The notes below the pieces were generated by a model that was not told the DNA's origin, ran no database searches, and worked only from the letters and a program-made list of their open reading frames with translations. A program made the position numbers and the translations under genes. This document shows positions 42,378 through 50,865 of a DNA stretch of 64,000 bases, piece by piece (within the stretch, counting starts at the first letter, position 1; every line of letters starts with the position of its first letter). The DNA is from CAZAFL01 sp964484465 (GTDB lineage: Bacteria > Bacteroidota > Ignavibacteria > UBA10030 > SZUA-254): positions 1 to 64,000 of the forward strand of contig CAZAFL010000010.1 of assembly GCA_964484465.1 (NCBI GenBank), written 5' to 3'.

Positions 42378-42599
42378 ATGGAAGCGTTGTATTCAAAATC
42401 GCTGAAGGCAGGAGACCGCACCTATTTCATCGACGTCAAAGAGGCGAAGAACAAGTCGAAGTACCTGACCATCGCGGAAAGCAAGCTCGCGAAGGAGGGG
42501 GACAAGAAATTCACCCGTTCCAGCGTGATGGTGTTTGAAAATCAGATTGAGAATTTCCAGGAGGCAGTAGGCGAAGCAGTCGCGTTGATGCGCAAATAG
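42378..42599 (+). CDS. Small PUR-domain nucleic acid-binding protein (DUF3276-like)
   Basis: A 73-residue protein with the single PUR-repeat pattern of Bacteroidota DUF3276 proteins: a beta-rich first half (LYSKSLKAGDRTYFIDVKEAKN, KYLTIAESK) and a C-terminal helix (NFQEAVGEAVALMRK). Such domains bind single-stranded or structured nucleic acid. A consensus AGGAGG lies eight bases before the ATG, and a strong promoter with a long leader suggests high expression. Family assignment is by pattern; role in vivo is unknown. Confidence 0.8.
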   Translation: MEALYSKSLKAGDRTYFIDVKEAKNKSKYLTIAESKLAKEGDKKFTRSSVMVFENQIENFQEAVGEAVALMRK

Positions 42600-42647
42600 C
42601 CCTCAGTCACCTGTTGTTCCGGTCAATGGTGGGTTGGCCGGGAGACG

Positions 42648-42686
42648 ATGGGGCAAGACTGGGGGCGCGGGAGGCATTGCCCCATC
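42648..42686 (+). terminator. Hairpin after the PUR-domain gene
   Basis: GATGGGGCAA and TTGCCCCATC are exact reverse complements with a 19-base loop, followed by GGTTATTTT. It lies 48 bases after the stop codon; the long loop makes terminator function plausible rather than certain. Confidence 0.55.
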
Positions 42687-42708
42687 GGTTATTTTAGCAG
42701 CGAGAGGC

Positions 42709-42775
42709 GTCACCCTGTCCCGAAGGGATCCCGTCGGGAAGCGAGTCCCGCGGAGTGGGACGAGTCGAAGGGTTT
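42709..42775. repeat. C-family repeat, copy 1
   Basis: Runs from GTCACCCTG to GAGTCGAAGGGTT, with inner hairpins GGGATCCCG and GTCCCGCGGAGTGGGAC. The inverted second copy is at 51,874-51,933. Confidence 0.7.
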
Positions 42776-42989
42776 GTTGAGACCAACTTCAGGATTGTGA
42801 AAATCATAAGGCATTCTTATGAGCGAAGCTCCGGGCATTAGAAAAATATTGCTGAATTATCTTCTCAAGAAAAGAGTCTTCGGGTTCAAAAGCAGAAGTG
42901 AGAATCTCAAAGAACGGAAGAATGAATCATCAATACTTCAGGAAGAGGCTTTGAAGGATTCAGACAGTACTGAAATAACTCACCCTATA

Positions 42990-43065
42990 ATCCCTCTCTT
43001 TCATAAAGAGAGGGATGTTTAGCTGTGGTACAAACTTCCCCTTCTCTTTTTTGAAGAGAAGGGGA
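42990..43065. repeat. Pair of perfect 12-bp hairpins (D element)
   Basis: ATCCCTCTCTTT-CAT-AAAGAGAGGGAT (42,990-43,016) and TCCCCTTCTCTT-TTTTG-AAGAGAAGGGGA (43,037-43,065). Both are purine/pyrimidine-skewed. The bases from 43,066 to 43,345 hold no gene or repeat I can recognise. Confidence 0.75.
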
Positions 43066-43345
43066 CAAGATGGATGAGGGGATGAGTTAAGTTTTTCACA
43101 GGGGTCGGTTTCCGGAATCCGTTGCGCACCAAACGATACCGTCTGGCAGTTCCGGAAGGAGGTAACTCCGGAACGCATCTGTTTCTGGCGGGCAGAGACC
43201 AGATTCTCCGCGCTTCGTCCGCGATTGAGTGGGAGTCGCCCGGCGAAGTTTCCTGTTTTGGCGGGAGGGGAGGACGGGAAATGGAAATTGACCCCTGGCT
43301 TTTTGTTTTCCCAGACCGCCAACGGTCATTCCCGAATGCTCCTAT

Positions 43346-43402
43346 CGGGAATCCAGGACTAGGCCAAGTCTGGATTCCAACTAAGAGCATGTTGGAATGA
43401 CA
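43346..43402. repeat. E-family repeat, copy 1
   Basis: CGGGAATCCAGGA...TGGATTCC hairpin followed by CATGTTGGAATGACA. The same arrangement recurs at 51,383-51,440. Confidence 0.65.
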
Positions 43403-43426
43403 CCTTCTTTTTTTCCAACCCTGGGC

Positions 43427-43586
43427 GTCATTGCGAGGAGTGGCGCCTACGGCGCCACGACGAAGCCTGCCCGACTGGCAGGCGGGCAATCTGAACGTCG
43501 CCGAGCTTAGATTGCAATGCAAAGATTGCTTCGGCCCGCTTTGCGGGCCTAGCAAGGACCGTGGACAGCGAAGGGCTCGCAATGAC
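43427..43586. repeat. A-family repeat, copy 3
   Basis: Same GTCATTGCGAG/CTCGCAATGAC ends, but different inner hairpins: GTGGCGCCTACGGCGCCAC on the left and CCCGCTTTGCGGG on the right. About 160 bases. Confidence 0.8.
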
Positions 43587-43696
43587 AGGTTGGACTACGG
43601 CATTCACATTGATCACCTGGCTTTTTGCATCTTCCCCCCAGCCTCCGTATATTTCACGTCAAACAAATCGCTGTCCATCAATAAAACTTCATTTCT

Positions 43697-44914
43697 ATGT
43701 CATCCACCGGACCATCACAGGAAATCGCTGCGAAAATCAAGTCCATACAGGCAAAACTGCAGGAAGAAAACATCGACGGCTGGCTCTTCTACGATTTCTG
43801 GAAGCGGAACGAATTCGCCCAGCGTATTCTCGAATTTCCAAAGCATCTCCTGAACACGCGCCGTTTCTTCTACCTGATTCTCGCGCGGGGAGAGCCGCGC
43901 AAGCTCGTCCACAGCATCGAGCAGTGGAACCTCGACCATCTTCCGGGAGAAAAATCGGTCTTCCTGAGCTGGCAGTCGCTTGAAGAGGGACTGAAAACTC
44001 TTCTCTCCGGCATGAAGACAGTCGCGATGGAGTACTCACCCGGGAACGCGATACCCTACATCTCCAAAGTGGACGCGGGCACGATTGAAACCGTGAAGAA
44101 GACCGGCGTGAACATTGTCTCCTCGATGAACCTGACGCAATACTTTGAAGCGCGATGGACGCAGGAGGCGTACCGCGACAACCTCGAGACTGCAAAGGTC
44201 CTGCGCGGCGTTGTCGACAAGGCGTTCGGGTTCATGAAACAGCGCATCACGGCGAAACAGCGGATCACCGAGTACGACGTCCAGCAGTTCATGTATAAAT
44301 TGTTCGGCGAGAGCGGGCTTGTCACCCCGATAGAGCCGAACTGCTCGGTGGGCGCCAACAGCGGCAACCCGCATTACGAGCCGACAAAAGAAGTTCACTC
44401 CGAATTGCGCGAAGGGGATTTTGTTTTAATTGATTTATGGGCGAAGAAGAACAAGCCCGGCTCGACGTTCAACGACATCACTTGGGTCGGGTATCTCGGG
44501 ACAAGTGTTCCGGAGAAGTACACGAAGGTGTTTAATGTTGTCAGGCAGGCGCGCGACGCGGCTGTCGATTTGCTGAAGAAGCGTTTTGCCGAAAAGAAGA
44601 CGGTTCGCGGCTGCGATGTCGACGACGCGGCGAGGGAGGTTATCGTGAAGGCGGGGTTTGGACAATACTTTGTACACCGGACCGGTCATTCCATCACGGA
44701 GGACCTGCACGGCAGCGGCGCGAACATGGACAATCTCGAGACGCGCGACGAGCGGACGATTATTCCTGAGACTTCGTTCTCGGTTGAGCCGGGAGTTTAC
44801 TTCCTCGGCGATTTCGGCATCCGGAGCGAGATTAATGTATATATCTCTAAAGAGGGGGAGGTCGTCATTCCCGGCGAGCCGCGACAGCAGGAAGTCGTGG
44901 CTATATTGAAATGA
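43697..44914 (+). CDS. M24 family peptidase (Xaa-Pro aminopeptidase-like), second copy
   Basis: A 405-residue cytoplasmic pita-bread metallopeptidase, with an N-terminal creatinase-like domain (to about residue 155) and a catalytic domain. Metal ligands: Asp in VLIDLWAKK, Asp in TFNDITWVGY, His in RTGHSI, Glu in SVEPGVY and Glu in GIRSEINV. The first acidic ligand sits in LIDLW rather than the commoner DFG, so it belongs to a different subgroup from the protein at 819. It may digest proline-containing peptides, fitting a protein-degrading lifestyle. No Shine-Dalgarno sequence is evident. Repeats precede it. Confidence 0.9.
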   Translation: MSSTGPSQEIAAKIKSIQAKLQEENIDGWLFYDFWKRNEFAQRILEFPKHLLNTRRFFYLILARGEPRKLVHSIEQWNLDHLPGEKSVFLSWQSLEEGLKTLLSGMKTVAMEYSPGNAIPYISKVDAGTIETVKKTGVNIVSSMNLTQYFEARWTQEAYRDNLETAKVLRGVVDKAFGFMKQRITAKQRITEYDVQQFMYKLFGESGLVTPIEPNCSVGANSGNPHYEPTKEVHSELREGDFVLIDLWAKKNKPGSTFNDITWVGYLGTSVPEKYTKVFNVVRQARDAAVDLLKKRFAEKKTVRGCDVDDAAREVIVKAGFGQYFVHRTGHSITEDLHGSGANMDNLETRDERTIIPETSFSVEPGVYFLGDFGIRSEINVYISKEGEVVIPGEPRQQEVVAILK

Positions 44915-45151
44915 CTTGTCATTTTTTGACTCTTTTATAAAAAAATGTTACCTTGGACAAATCTTTCCAGAGCTCAAACGAGAAGGTATAAAGCGTGGTG
45001 TCACGCACAGTTGCAGAGGCATCAGGTGAAAATAAATTTTTCGGGCCATACTGCGTAATGCCATCTAGATGTAGCAACGAAAACGCAATGCGTAAATAAA
45101 AAGTTATGCGTCTTGTTTTGCATGTCTCAGAGTCGATATTTAGGGACCACA

Positions 45152-45529
45152 ATGCCTATGAAAGCTGATTTTTATTCTTTTGCAAGGAGGTTTGTTGAAC
45201 GCACGGACTCAACTGCCTCTCCTATTCGAGTGGGAGTGCTCATACTCTTGCAGAGATGGATTGAGTGGGACTTGAAGAGATTACGAACAAAAAGAAAACG
45301 AATCTTACAAAGGGCTGCCAAGGAAGGTAAAATGCTCTCTGTTGAGACTATACGCACAATTATGGAAACCTCTAAGGTTAATTACAAAGGGGACAATCCT
45401 GACTTGTATAAGAGTACTGTCGATCAGTTGCTAGAGCGTCTGCTTCAAAAATATCCCCATGGTATTCCAGTAGACGAAGCGCATAAACTTACTGAGGATG
45501 GAGGACTAGATAAATTGTTGGATTCTTAG
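45152..45529 (+). CDS. Hypothetical protein, accessory island
   Basis: A 125-residue protein (ATG 45,152; a TTG at 45,113 would add 13 residues). It is helical and charged, with a basic stretch KRLRTKRKRILQRAAKEGK near residue 50 and a C-terminal LTEDGGLDKLLDS. No family is recognised. It is the first gene of an AT-richer stretch between the second M24 peptidase and the repeats at 50.6 kb. The 237 bases before it contain nothing I can identify. Confidence 0.55.
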   Translation: MPMKADFYSFARRFVERTDSTASPIRVGVLILLQRWIEWDLKRLRTKRKRILQRAAKEGKMLSVETIRTIMETSKVNYKGDNPDLYKSTVDQLLERLLQKYPHGIPVDEAHKLTEDGGLDKLLDS

Positions 45530-45581
45530 CATTTGATTGATGTACGCAAAACAACCAACGCATAAGAAGCAAAAACACGAC

Positions 45582-45588
45582 GTTAGGC
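45582..45588 (+). other. GTTAGGC box, attC-like core site (weak)
   Basis: ACGTTAGGC matches the integron core-site consensus GTTRRRY and lies 38 bases before the AbiC-like gene. The paired inverse core and inner arms expected of a true attC are not convincing here. Confidence 0.25.
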
Positions 45589-45625
45589 CCAACCGCAACG
45601 TTTGCCCAATTGAGGAACGCAACCA

Positions 45626-46510
45626 ATGATCTTCAACATTTTCACCAGACGAAATATTCTACTTGCATTCACTTTCTACCTACTCTTCTTCATCGTCTAC
45701 GGCCTTATTGTATTCTATGCATTCCGTGACCAGAAGCACGAGTTGACCCAAGGCGGACTTTTCGGAGATATGTTTGGTGCAATAAATGCCTTTTTCACTG
45801 GGCTCGCATTCCTTATCGTCGCTCTCTCTATAATCTTTCAACTCCGTGAATGGGAAGACTCGAGGCACACTCAAAGACATTTTCAGTTTGAGAACACATT
45901 CTTCAATCTATTGTCCGTGCTTCATCAAGTCATCGATTCATCAAGGCGACATATCCGATCAGGTGGCGAAACAATACCAATCGAGGGCAGAAGATATTTC
46001 CAAGACGTCTTCTTAAACTTCGAGAAACGATATGAGGACAAAGTCCTCCCTCACGCTAATCGAATGTTCGAAGAATTCAGAAGCACGGAATACTCACGAG
46101 GCGCGTCACCCGAACAGGTCGCTCAAAAGTACTCTGCCAATCTTGATGAGTTGCTGCCACTGTTAAAGAACACTTACGAGGAATTCTACAAGGAATATGA
46201 TGCAAACTTAGGTCACTACTTCCGATTCGTGTATAACATTGTCAAATTCATCCATGAGAGTTTTCCCCACGAACCACAATTGCAAGCGCGTTATGTTGGG
46301 CTTCTACAAGCACAGATGTCGAATGACGAGATGGGCCTGCTTTTCTACAATTGTCTTTCAGCCCACGGAATAAACACGGCAGGGCAACCACAGTTCAAAG
46401 AATGGCTTGACGAATACAATTTCTTCGAGAACATTGACCGTCGCTGTGTATTCGACGAATCCTACACACGACTCTATCCGAAAACTAGATTCAAGTTCTT
46501 GAGACAATAA
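45626..46510 (+). CDS. AbiC-like membrane protein (putative phage abortive infection family)
   Basis: A 294-residue protein with two N-terminal membrane helices (about 9-31 and 46-67) and a cytoplasmic helical domain. The pattern FENTFFNLLSVLHQVI, then LGHYFRFVYNIVKFIHE and LLQAQMSNDEMGLLFYNCLSAHG is that of the putAbiC family (Pfam 'putative phage abortive infection protein'). Members are thought to stop phage growth by killing or arresting the host; this is family-level knowledge, not shown here. It lies in an island with a nuclease-like gene 146 bases downstream. GAGG lies about 12 bases before the ATG. Confidence 0.75.
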   Translation: MIFNIFTRRNILLAFTFYLLFFIVYGLIVFYAFRDQKHELTQGGLFGDMFGAINAFFTGLAFLIVALSIIFQLREWEDSRHTQRHFQFENTFFNLLSVLHQVIDSSRRHIRSGGETIPIEGRRYFQDVFLNFEKRYEDKVLPHANRMFEEFRSTEYSRGASPEQVAQKYSANLDELLPLLKNTYEEFYKEYDANLGHYFRFVYNIVKFIHESFPHEPQLQARYVGLLQAQMSNDEMGLLFYNCLSAHGINTAGQPQFKEWLDEYNFFENIDRRCVFDESYTRLYPKTRFKFLRQ

Positions 46511-46656
46511 AAGGACAATTAGAGCGGTTGCGGCTACGCCTAGCGCAGCGCGCTTGCCGAGTTGTGCGATGTTCGCGAAGCGAACAAGTGCCACAAGTGG
46601 TTTACCCCACGCCACGTCATAAGCGATTACCCACACTCAGATAGGGAGTAATTCTG

Positions 46657-47589
46657 ATGGCAAACTTATTCTGGAAACAACCGGACAAGAAGACTCTTAA
46701 TCTTGCCCCTATCCCTTTCTCCACAGAAGAGGAATTCGAGAAATTAGTTTTTGAAACGAAGGAACTTCTTGAAGACGTTTTCCTTCTCAATCGACAGATT
46801 CGAGGTGGAAAGAAGACGGGAATTCCTGATATCATCGGGATTGACAGAAACGGAAATGTTTGCATTGTCGAAATGAAAAATGTCGAGGTCGATTCTTCAA
46901 TCATCCCTCAAGTCTTGTCATACGCGCTTTGGGCGCAGAACAATCCAGATTCAATAAAAAACCTGTGGCGTGAAGCTTCCAATCAGCCTGGCGATTTACC
47001 TATAAACTGGGATAGCTATGAAGTCAGAATTATTGTTATCGCTCCGTCCATTACCCGGTCTACACTCCAGCTCGTCAATCGAATCACTTATCCTGTTGAT
47101 CTTATTGAAATCAAGCGTTGGGTTGAGGGGGCAAATCACTTCCTTCTCCTTAACAAATTGGAACCCGAGCAACCACAGAGAACGCGAACAGCCCGCGGTC
47201 TCGAAGCGTACGATCGAGCTTTCTATGAAAGTCAATACAATAAGAATAGTGTTGGCGCATATCTAGAGTTTGCGCAGGAGACTCAAAAGCTGGTGAAATC
47301 CAAGAACTGGCCTCTTGAACTGAAGTTCAACAAGAACTATTGCTGCTTCAAGCACGGTTTCCGCATCGCATTTGGAATCATGTGGGTAGATTCAAAGACC
47401 TTAGCCTTCTTTTTTAAACTGCCAAAATCGGTTGCGGAGAAGACGCACGTTGGCGGCATTAAGATGGATCGCTATCAAGTCGAATGGAAGCAGGCTGTAT
47501 ATTTGATTGACCCCGCAAGAACGAAAGTAAGATCATTTTTGCCTTTATTTGAACAGGCGTTTGCCTCGGTTTCTGGCAAGTCAGATTAG
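46657..47589 (+). CDS. PD-(D/E)XK nuclease-like protein
   Basis: A 310-residue protein. The N-terminal half holds a restriction-endonuclease-like core: Asp58 in GIPDIIGID, then the strand CIVEMKN with Glu72 and Lys74, i.e. PD-x13-E-x-K, followed by a helix QVLSYALWA, as in NucS/DUF91-like DNA-binding nucleases. The C-terminal third (DSKTLAFFFKLPK, YQVEWKQAVYLIDP) looks like a separate alpha/beta domain, as in DUF5655-type tails. TAGGGAG precedes the ATG. Likely acts on DNA; partnership with the AbiC-like protein is only suggested by adjacency. Confidence 0.7.
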   Translation: MANLFWKQPDKKTLNLAPIPFSTEEEFEKLVFETKELLEDVFLLNRQIRGGKKTGIPDIIGIDRNGNVCIVEMKNVEVDSSIIPQVLSYALWAQNNPDSIKNLWREASNQPGDLPINWDSYEVRIIVIAPSITRSTLQLVNRITYPVDLIEIKRWVEGANHFLLLNKLEPEQPQRTRTARGLEAYDRAFYESQYNKNSVGAYLEFAQETQKLVKSKNWPLELKFNKNYCCFKHGFRIAFGIMWVDSKTLAFFFKLPKSVAEKTHVGGIKMDRYQVEWKQAVYLIDPARTKVRSFLPLFEQAFASVSGKSD

Positions 47590-47720
47590 TGAGCATATGC
47601 ATTTAACAGTGGGAATAAGGACGTTGGAAATGGTTGGTAAACAGCCTCAGTCAATGCTTTTGGTTCACGGTGAATGAGTCTATCTTGCGTTCACACAAGT
47701 ATTGCATTGTTTGCCGAGAC

Positions 47721-47727
47721 GTTAGGC
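47721..47727 (+). other. GTTAGGC box, attC-like core site (weak)
   Basis: Second GACGTTAGGC, 61 bases before the next gene start. An ATTTAAC at 47,601-47,607 could be the inverse core (four Watson-Crick and two wobble pairs), about the size of a long attC, but the inner arms do not pair. Confidence 0.28.
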
Positions 47728-47787
47728 GTTATTATTTTTCTCGTTGGAATAGTTAATCAGAGTTAGGAGGCAGAAAGGTGAATTATT

Positions 47788-48150
47788 GTGAATCGAAATA
47801 CGTTCTGCCAGGGAGTAATCGCACTCCTATTACTCTCATTGATTGCCGTAAGCCTATCGTTCGCTCAACAATGCCAAGCTATTACAAAAAAAGGGGCCCA
47901 ATGCAAGAGGAAAGCCCAAGCTGGGTCAGTATACTGCTATCAACACAGGGCGATGTACGAAAAATCGAATTCATTACAGGAGATCCCAACACATCCAAAT
48001 TTGCCGTCACGGAATATGCATGGCCAGACACAACCTTCGGTGAAGGATGAATCATATTCTGGTCAGTGCCAAGCAATCACAAAGAAAGGAATACGGTGCT
48101 CTCGTTGGGTGAAACAAGGTTCTCGATTTTGTTGGCAGCACGGAGGGTGA
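47788..48150 (+). CDS. Exported protein with two identical-spacing zinc motifs
   Basis: A 120-residue protein starting at GTG 47,788 with signal peptide GVIALLLLSLIAVSLSFAQ. It then holds two copies of a C-x9-C-x10-C-x2-H motif, each beginning CQAITKKG and ending with CxQH, joined by a Ser/Pro-rich linker. The motif is that of DUF5763-like zinc-binding modules. Start is not certain: the strong AGGAGG at 47,765 is ideally spaced for a GTG at 47,778 that opens a different frame, whereas AAAGGTG serves 47,788. The motif repeats prove the coding frame. Function unknown. Confidence 0.75.
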   Translation: MNRNTFCQGVIALLLLSLIAVSLSFAQQCQAITKKGAQCKRKAQAGSVYCYQHRAMYEKSNSLQEIPTHPNLPSRNMHGQTQPSVKDESYSGQCQAITKKGIRCSRWVKQGSRFCWQHGG

Positions 48151-48154
48151 GTAT

Positions 48155-48823
48155 ATGATAAGACTGCTGTACGTAGTCTATGGACTTCTAATGCTTATTC
48201 CTAGTTGCTTCCAGAAAGTTGAGGTCGGAGATATCTATGAAAATCAATTAACCAGAAACCGATTCATGATCACAGAAGCCCATTTCGGCGAGTACTACTT
48301 GGATTCATTATCAAGTCGCATAACCCTTCTAAGAATCCAAAAAGAAAGTATCATACAATCATCGAAGCATCTGTACTCTGATAACATCACAAACCTTCAC
48401 TCCACTTTCGAGTCTGTGCTTAAGTATGGCACCAACCTTGAGGATATGAATGATTACACCAATCGATGGTCTGCTAATTTCTACAATGGCATCTCTGAGC
48501 AAGTAGGGAATGTAAGACTAACAATACTTCGGGCTTTGCCTGTTCAGACTTATTATTATAGCTCTTTTCTTGCGAGAGGACAAGTGCAGACAAATAAGAA
48601 TTTCGTTGAGCGAAGTTCAGATAGTCTTTGCGATGTTTTTTCGGAGAGAGACTTTGACAATGAATTGTCTCAGCTGCAACGTTCAAAGGCTCTTTTCAAG
48701 ACATACGACACTTACTTCGCCTGCACTGACTACAATGAATTCAAGTACAAGTATCTTGCGTCTGATTTGTACCTGATCAACGCTGATACGATGGATTTCA
48801 AACTATACAAAAAGATTAATTGA
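48155..48823 (+). CDS. Hypothetical lipoprotein
   Basis: A 222-residue protein beginning MIRLLYVVYGLLMLIPSCF, a lipoprotein-type signal with the cysteine at residue 18. The mature part is mostly helical with many Ser, Asn and Tyr and no recognised domain. It starts five bases after the zinc-motif gene, with GGAGGGTGAG before its ATG, so the two are probably co-expressed. AT content is higher than in the core genes. Confidence 0.65.
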   Translation: MIRLLYVVYGLLMLIPSCFQKVEVGDIYENQLTRNRFMITEAHFGEYYLDSLSSRITLLRIQKESIIQSSKHLYSDNITNLHSTFESVLKYGTNLEDMNDYTNRWSANFYNGISEQVGNVRLTILRALPVQTYYYSSFLARGQVQTNKNFVERSSDSLCDVFSERDFDNELSQLQRSKALFKTYDTYFACTDYNEFKYKYLASDLYLINADTMDFKLYKKIN

Positions 48824-48931
48824 AGACGGCCTTGCTAGCCCGGACAGGGGTAGTATGAACACGAAACAATTTGATGACCAATTCAAGAATGAAAACTCCA
48901 GTCACTACACATACTAAACTCTAAAACGCAG

Positions 48932-49999
48932 ATGTTGACCGATGGCATCATGAAGCAGGATTCACAACTAACCCCCAAAGTCGAGTTCATCATCAAAGCG
49001 GCAACAGCTATCCTCGCTGTTTTGTATGCACTTGGCTTCTTTGTATCAAACATCCAACTCATGGAGATCGGCATTGCGGATTTCTCGTCCATCAACGCAA
49101 GAAATGTGCTAGTCGGCTCCCTCTTTGCTTATTATTTCATTGTTTTTCTTCTATTTGTCTGTCCGATCCCGTTGGCGATCGGGTACGGTGCGAGGATTGC
49201 TCGTGAAAGGAACTTCAGTAAACTCAGCGAAAAGATCTGGTTCTGCTTTAAGATCATTTGTATAGTCCCATTTGCAATTGCGTTTTCGGGTTCCGTAGCC
49301 GGGACACTTGTTGGTTATGTGCTTCCGTGGGGGCTCACCTGGATTTCCGGGTATGAAATGGGAATGAGTCTCTCTAACGTGGTCCCTGTATACAAAATTG
49401 TATTGAGTCAGCTTGCCCTTGCATACTGGCATCCAAAGATTATAGCCGGGGGCATCTACATCATGATTTTTTTCATCGTCATTTTGTACAGAGTTATCAA
49501 TCGTAAAAAGGATAACAACACTGTTGCTGTTTTCAAAGGTATCACGCGTCCTTGGTTGTTGCCTAATATCGTTGTAGCATCCATTGCGGTGCTTTCACTT
49601 TTTCTGTTCGAGTATGCTGATGAAGTGTTTGGCAATTTCAAGTACAATTTGGGTGGAGGGCAACCAAGGGTTGCCGAGGTGCACATCGAGTCCCAGGATT
49701 CTCTTATGTGCAGCATGATCGGGATTCACTTAACTTCCAAAGAAACTCAAAAGATACTAGTTTCAAAACCCGTTGCCATTTGGTACCAGGATGATAAACT
49801 TCTCTATGTATCCCCTTTGCAGAACAGAGAAAATCATCCAACGGTCCTTTTGGCATTGGATAAGACGATAATTCGCACGATGCGCTTTTACCGCGGATAT
49901 GTAAAGATACAAGATGGCGGTCAAATCAATGAGTTTCAGATGCTGAAAGATCAAGATACTTCAGGTGTGTCGAGCGATAGTCTATCAGTCATGAAATGA
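48932..49999 (+). CDS. Multi-pass membrane protein of unknown function
   Basis: A 355-residue protein with about five hydrophobic segments (AILAVLYALGFFVSNIQLM, LFAYYFIVFLLFVCPIPLA, ICIVPFAIAFSGSVAGTLVG, IYIMIFFIVILYRVI, IVVASIAVLSLFLF) and a C-terminal soluble domain of about 130 residues with beta-rich LLYVSPLQNRENHPTVLLALDK. The N-terminal arrangement (ALGFFVSNIQLMEIGIADFSSINARNVLVG) resembles membrane proteins common in accessory regions. No enzymatic motif is seen. Start at ATG 48,932 is not supported by a good ribosome site. Confidence 0.6.
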   Translation: MLTDGIMKQDSQLTPKVEFIIKAATAILAVLYALGFFVSNIQLMEIGIADFSSINARNVLVGSLFAYYFIVFLLFVCPIPLAIGYGARIARERNFSKLSEKIWFCFKIICIVPFAIAFSGSVAGTLVGYVLPWGLTWISGYEMGMSLSNVVPVYKIVLSQLALAYWHPKIIAGGIYIMIFFIVILYRVINRKKDNNTVAVFKGITRPWLLPNIVVASIAVLSLFLFEYADEVFGNFKYNLGGGQPRVAEVHIESQDSLMCSMIGIHLTSKETQKILVSKPVAIWYQDDKLLYVSPLQNRENHPTVLLALDKTIIRTMRFYRGYVKIQDGGQINEFQMLKDQDTSGVSSDSLSVMK

Positions 50000-50042
50000 A
50001 CCTGCTTTGAGTGTATTAGGCCATAACTTAGTGAGGTTCCTT

Positions 50043-50570
50043 GTGAAATCAAATCTCCCTAAAAACGTTCTTCTTGCCTGTATCTTTCTAACATCGCATG
50101 TTCTGTTTGCTCAAATGAAACAAGACTCGGTGAGCCAACAGCAGAAAAAGCCACTTAGTATCAAGTCATACACGATTCATCAAGAAGTGGATTTCACTGT
50201 AAGTCCCGAGCGGATTTATACAGCAATACTCGACTCGAAGCAGTTCTCTGAGTTCACGGCGCAAGGGGGCGGGTTCTCCGCAACCTCTGCGAAGATCGAC
50301 AGCGCTGAGGGGGGAGCCTTCACACTGTTCGATGGATATATTACCGGTCGTAATGTGGAATTAATCCCAAATCAGAGAGTCGTCCAGGCATGGCACGACA
50401 AAGAGTGGCCCGTGGGTGTTTACTCGCTCGTGAAGTTCGAGCTCATACCGAAAGGTTCGGGCACACACCTTGTCTTCGACCACACCGGGTTTCCTCCGCC
50501 CGCGCACGACCACCTCGCTCAGGGGTGGAAGGACCATTACTGGGATCCGATTAAGAAGTACCTGCATTAG
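50043..50570 (+). CDS. Exported SRPBCC-domain protein
   Basis: A 175-residue protein starting at GTG 50,043 (GAGG upstream), which yields the signal peptide MKSNLPKNVLLACIFLTSHVLFAQ. The rest is an AHSA1-like SRPBCC fold: EVDFTVSPERIYTAILDSKQ, GAFTLFDGYITGRNVELIP, VQAWHDKEWPVG, HTGFPPPAHDHLAQGWKDHYW. Such domains bind hydrophobic ligands. An upstream TTG (50,007) is less likely because it would bury the signal. A signal peptide on an AHSA1-type domain is uncommon. Last gene of the accessory island. Confidence 0.78.
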   Translation: MKSNLPKNVLLACIFLTSHVLFAQMKQDSVSQQQKKPLSIKSYTIHQEVDFTVSPERIYTAILDSKQFSEFTAQGGGFSATSAKIDSAEGGAFTLFDGYITGRNVELIPNQRVVQAWHDKEWPVGVYSLVKFELIPKGSGTHLVFDHTGFPPPAHDHLAQGWKDHYWDPIKKYLH

Positions 50571-50596
50571 TCTGTCATGTCGCGTCCCTGACCAAG

Positions 50597-50737
50597 GTCA
50601 TTGCGAGTTCCAGTTCTGAACGAGGTCATTGCGAATCCCGCGAAGCGGGATGAAGCAATCTAAGCTAGGAATATCATGCCAATGCAGAGTTCAGATTGCT
50701 TCGTCGTGGCGCTTTCAGCGCCACTCCTCGCAATGAC
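50597..50737. repeat. A-family repeat, copy 4
   Basis: GTCATTGCGAG at the left occurs twice (50,597 and 50,625), as if one element had started inside another; right end CTCGCAATGAC at 50,727-50,737. Inner hairpins: CCCGCGAAGCGGG and GTGGCGCTTTCAGCGCCAC. The 295-base gap to the next gene holds nothing else. Confidence 0.8.
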
Positions 50738-50865
50738 AAGTAGCGGAAGGCATTGCGAATCCCATACCCAACCTCTCACCTTCACTTTTGCTTCACAGAA
50801 AATTTGTATATCTTGACTTCCCTGTAGTTCAACTCTTGCCGCCAGAAATTATCTGAGGAATCAAA

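Noticed and set aside
42819..43022. A 67-codon plus-strand ORF beginning MSEAPGIRKILLNYLL.
   Set aside because: No ribosome site, no family resemblance, and its last third is read through the D-element hairpin; more likely chance reading of repeat DNA.
43019..43582. A 187-codon minus-strand ORF and overlapping ORFs in the repeat-rich gap.
   Set aside because: The translation is mostly of A, D and E repeat sequence, rich in Arg/Pro/Ser, without a start signal; the same peptides recur wherever the repeats recur.
50007..50042. Upstream TTG start for the SRPBCC protein.
   Set aside because: It adds twelve residues in front of an otherwise standard signal peptide; GTG 50,043 has a GAGG ribosome site.
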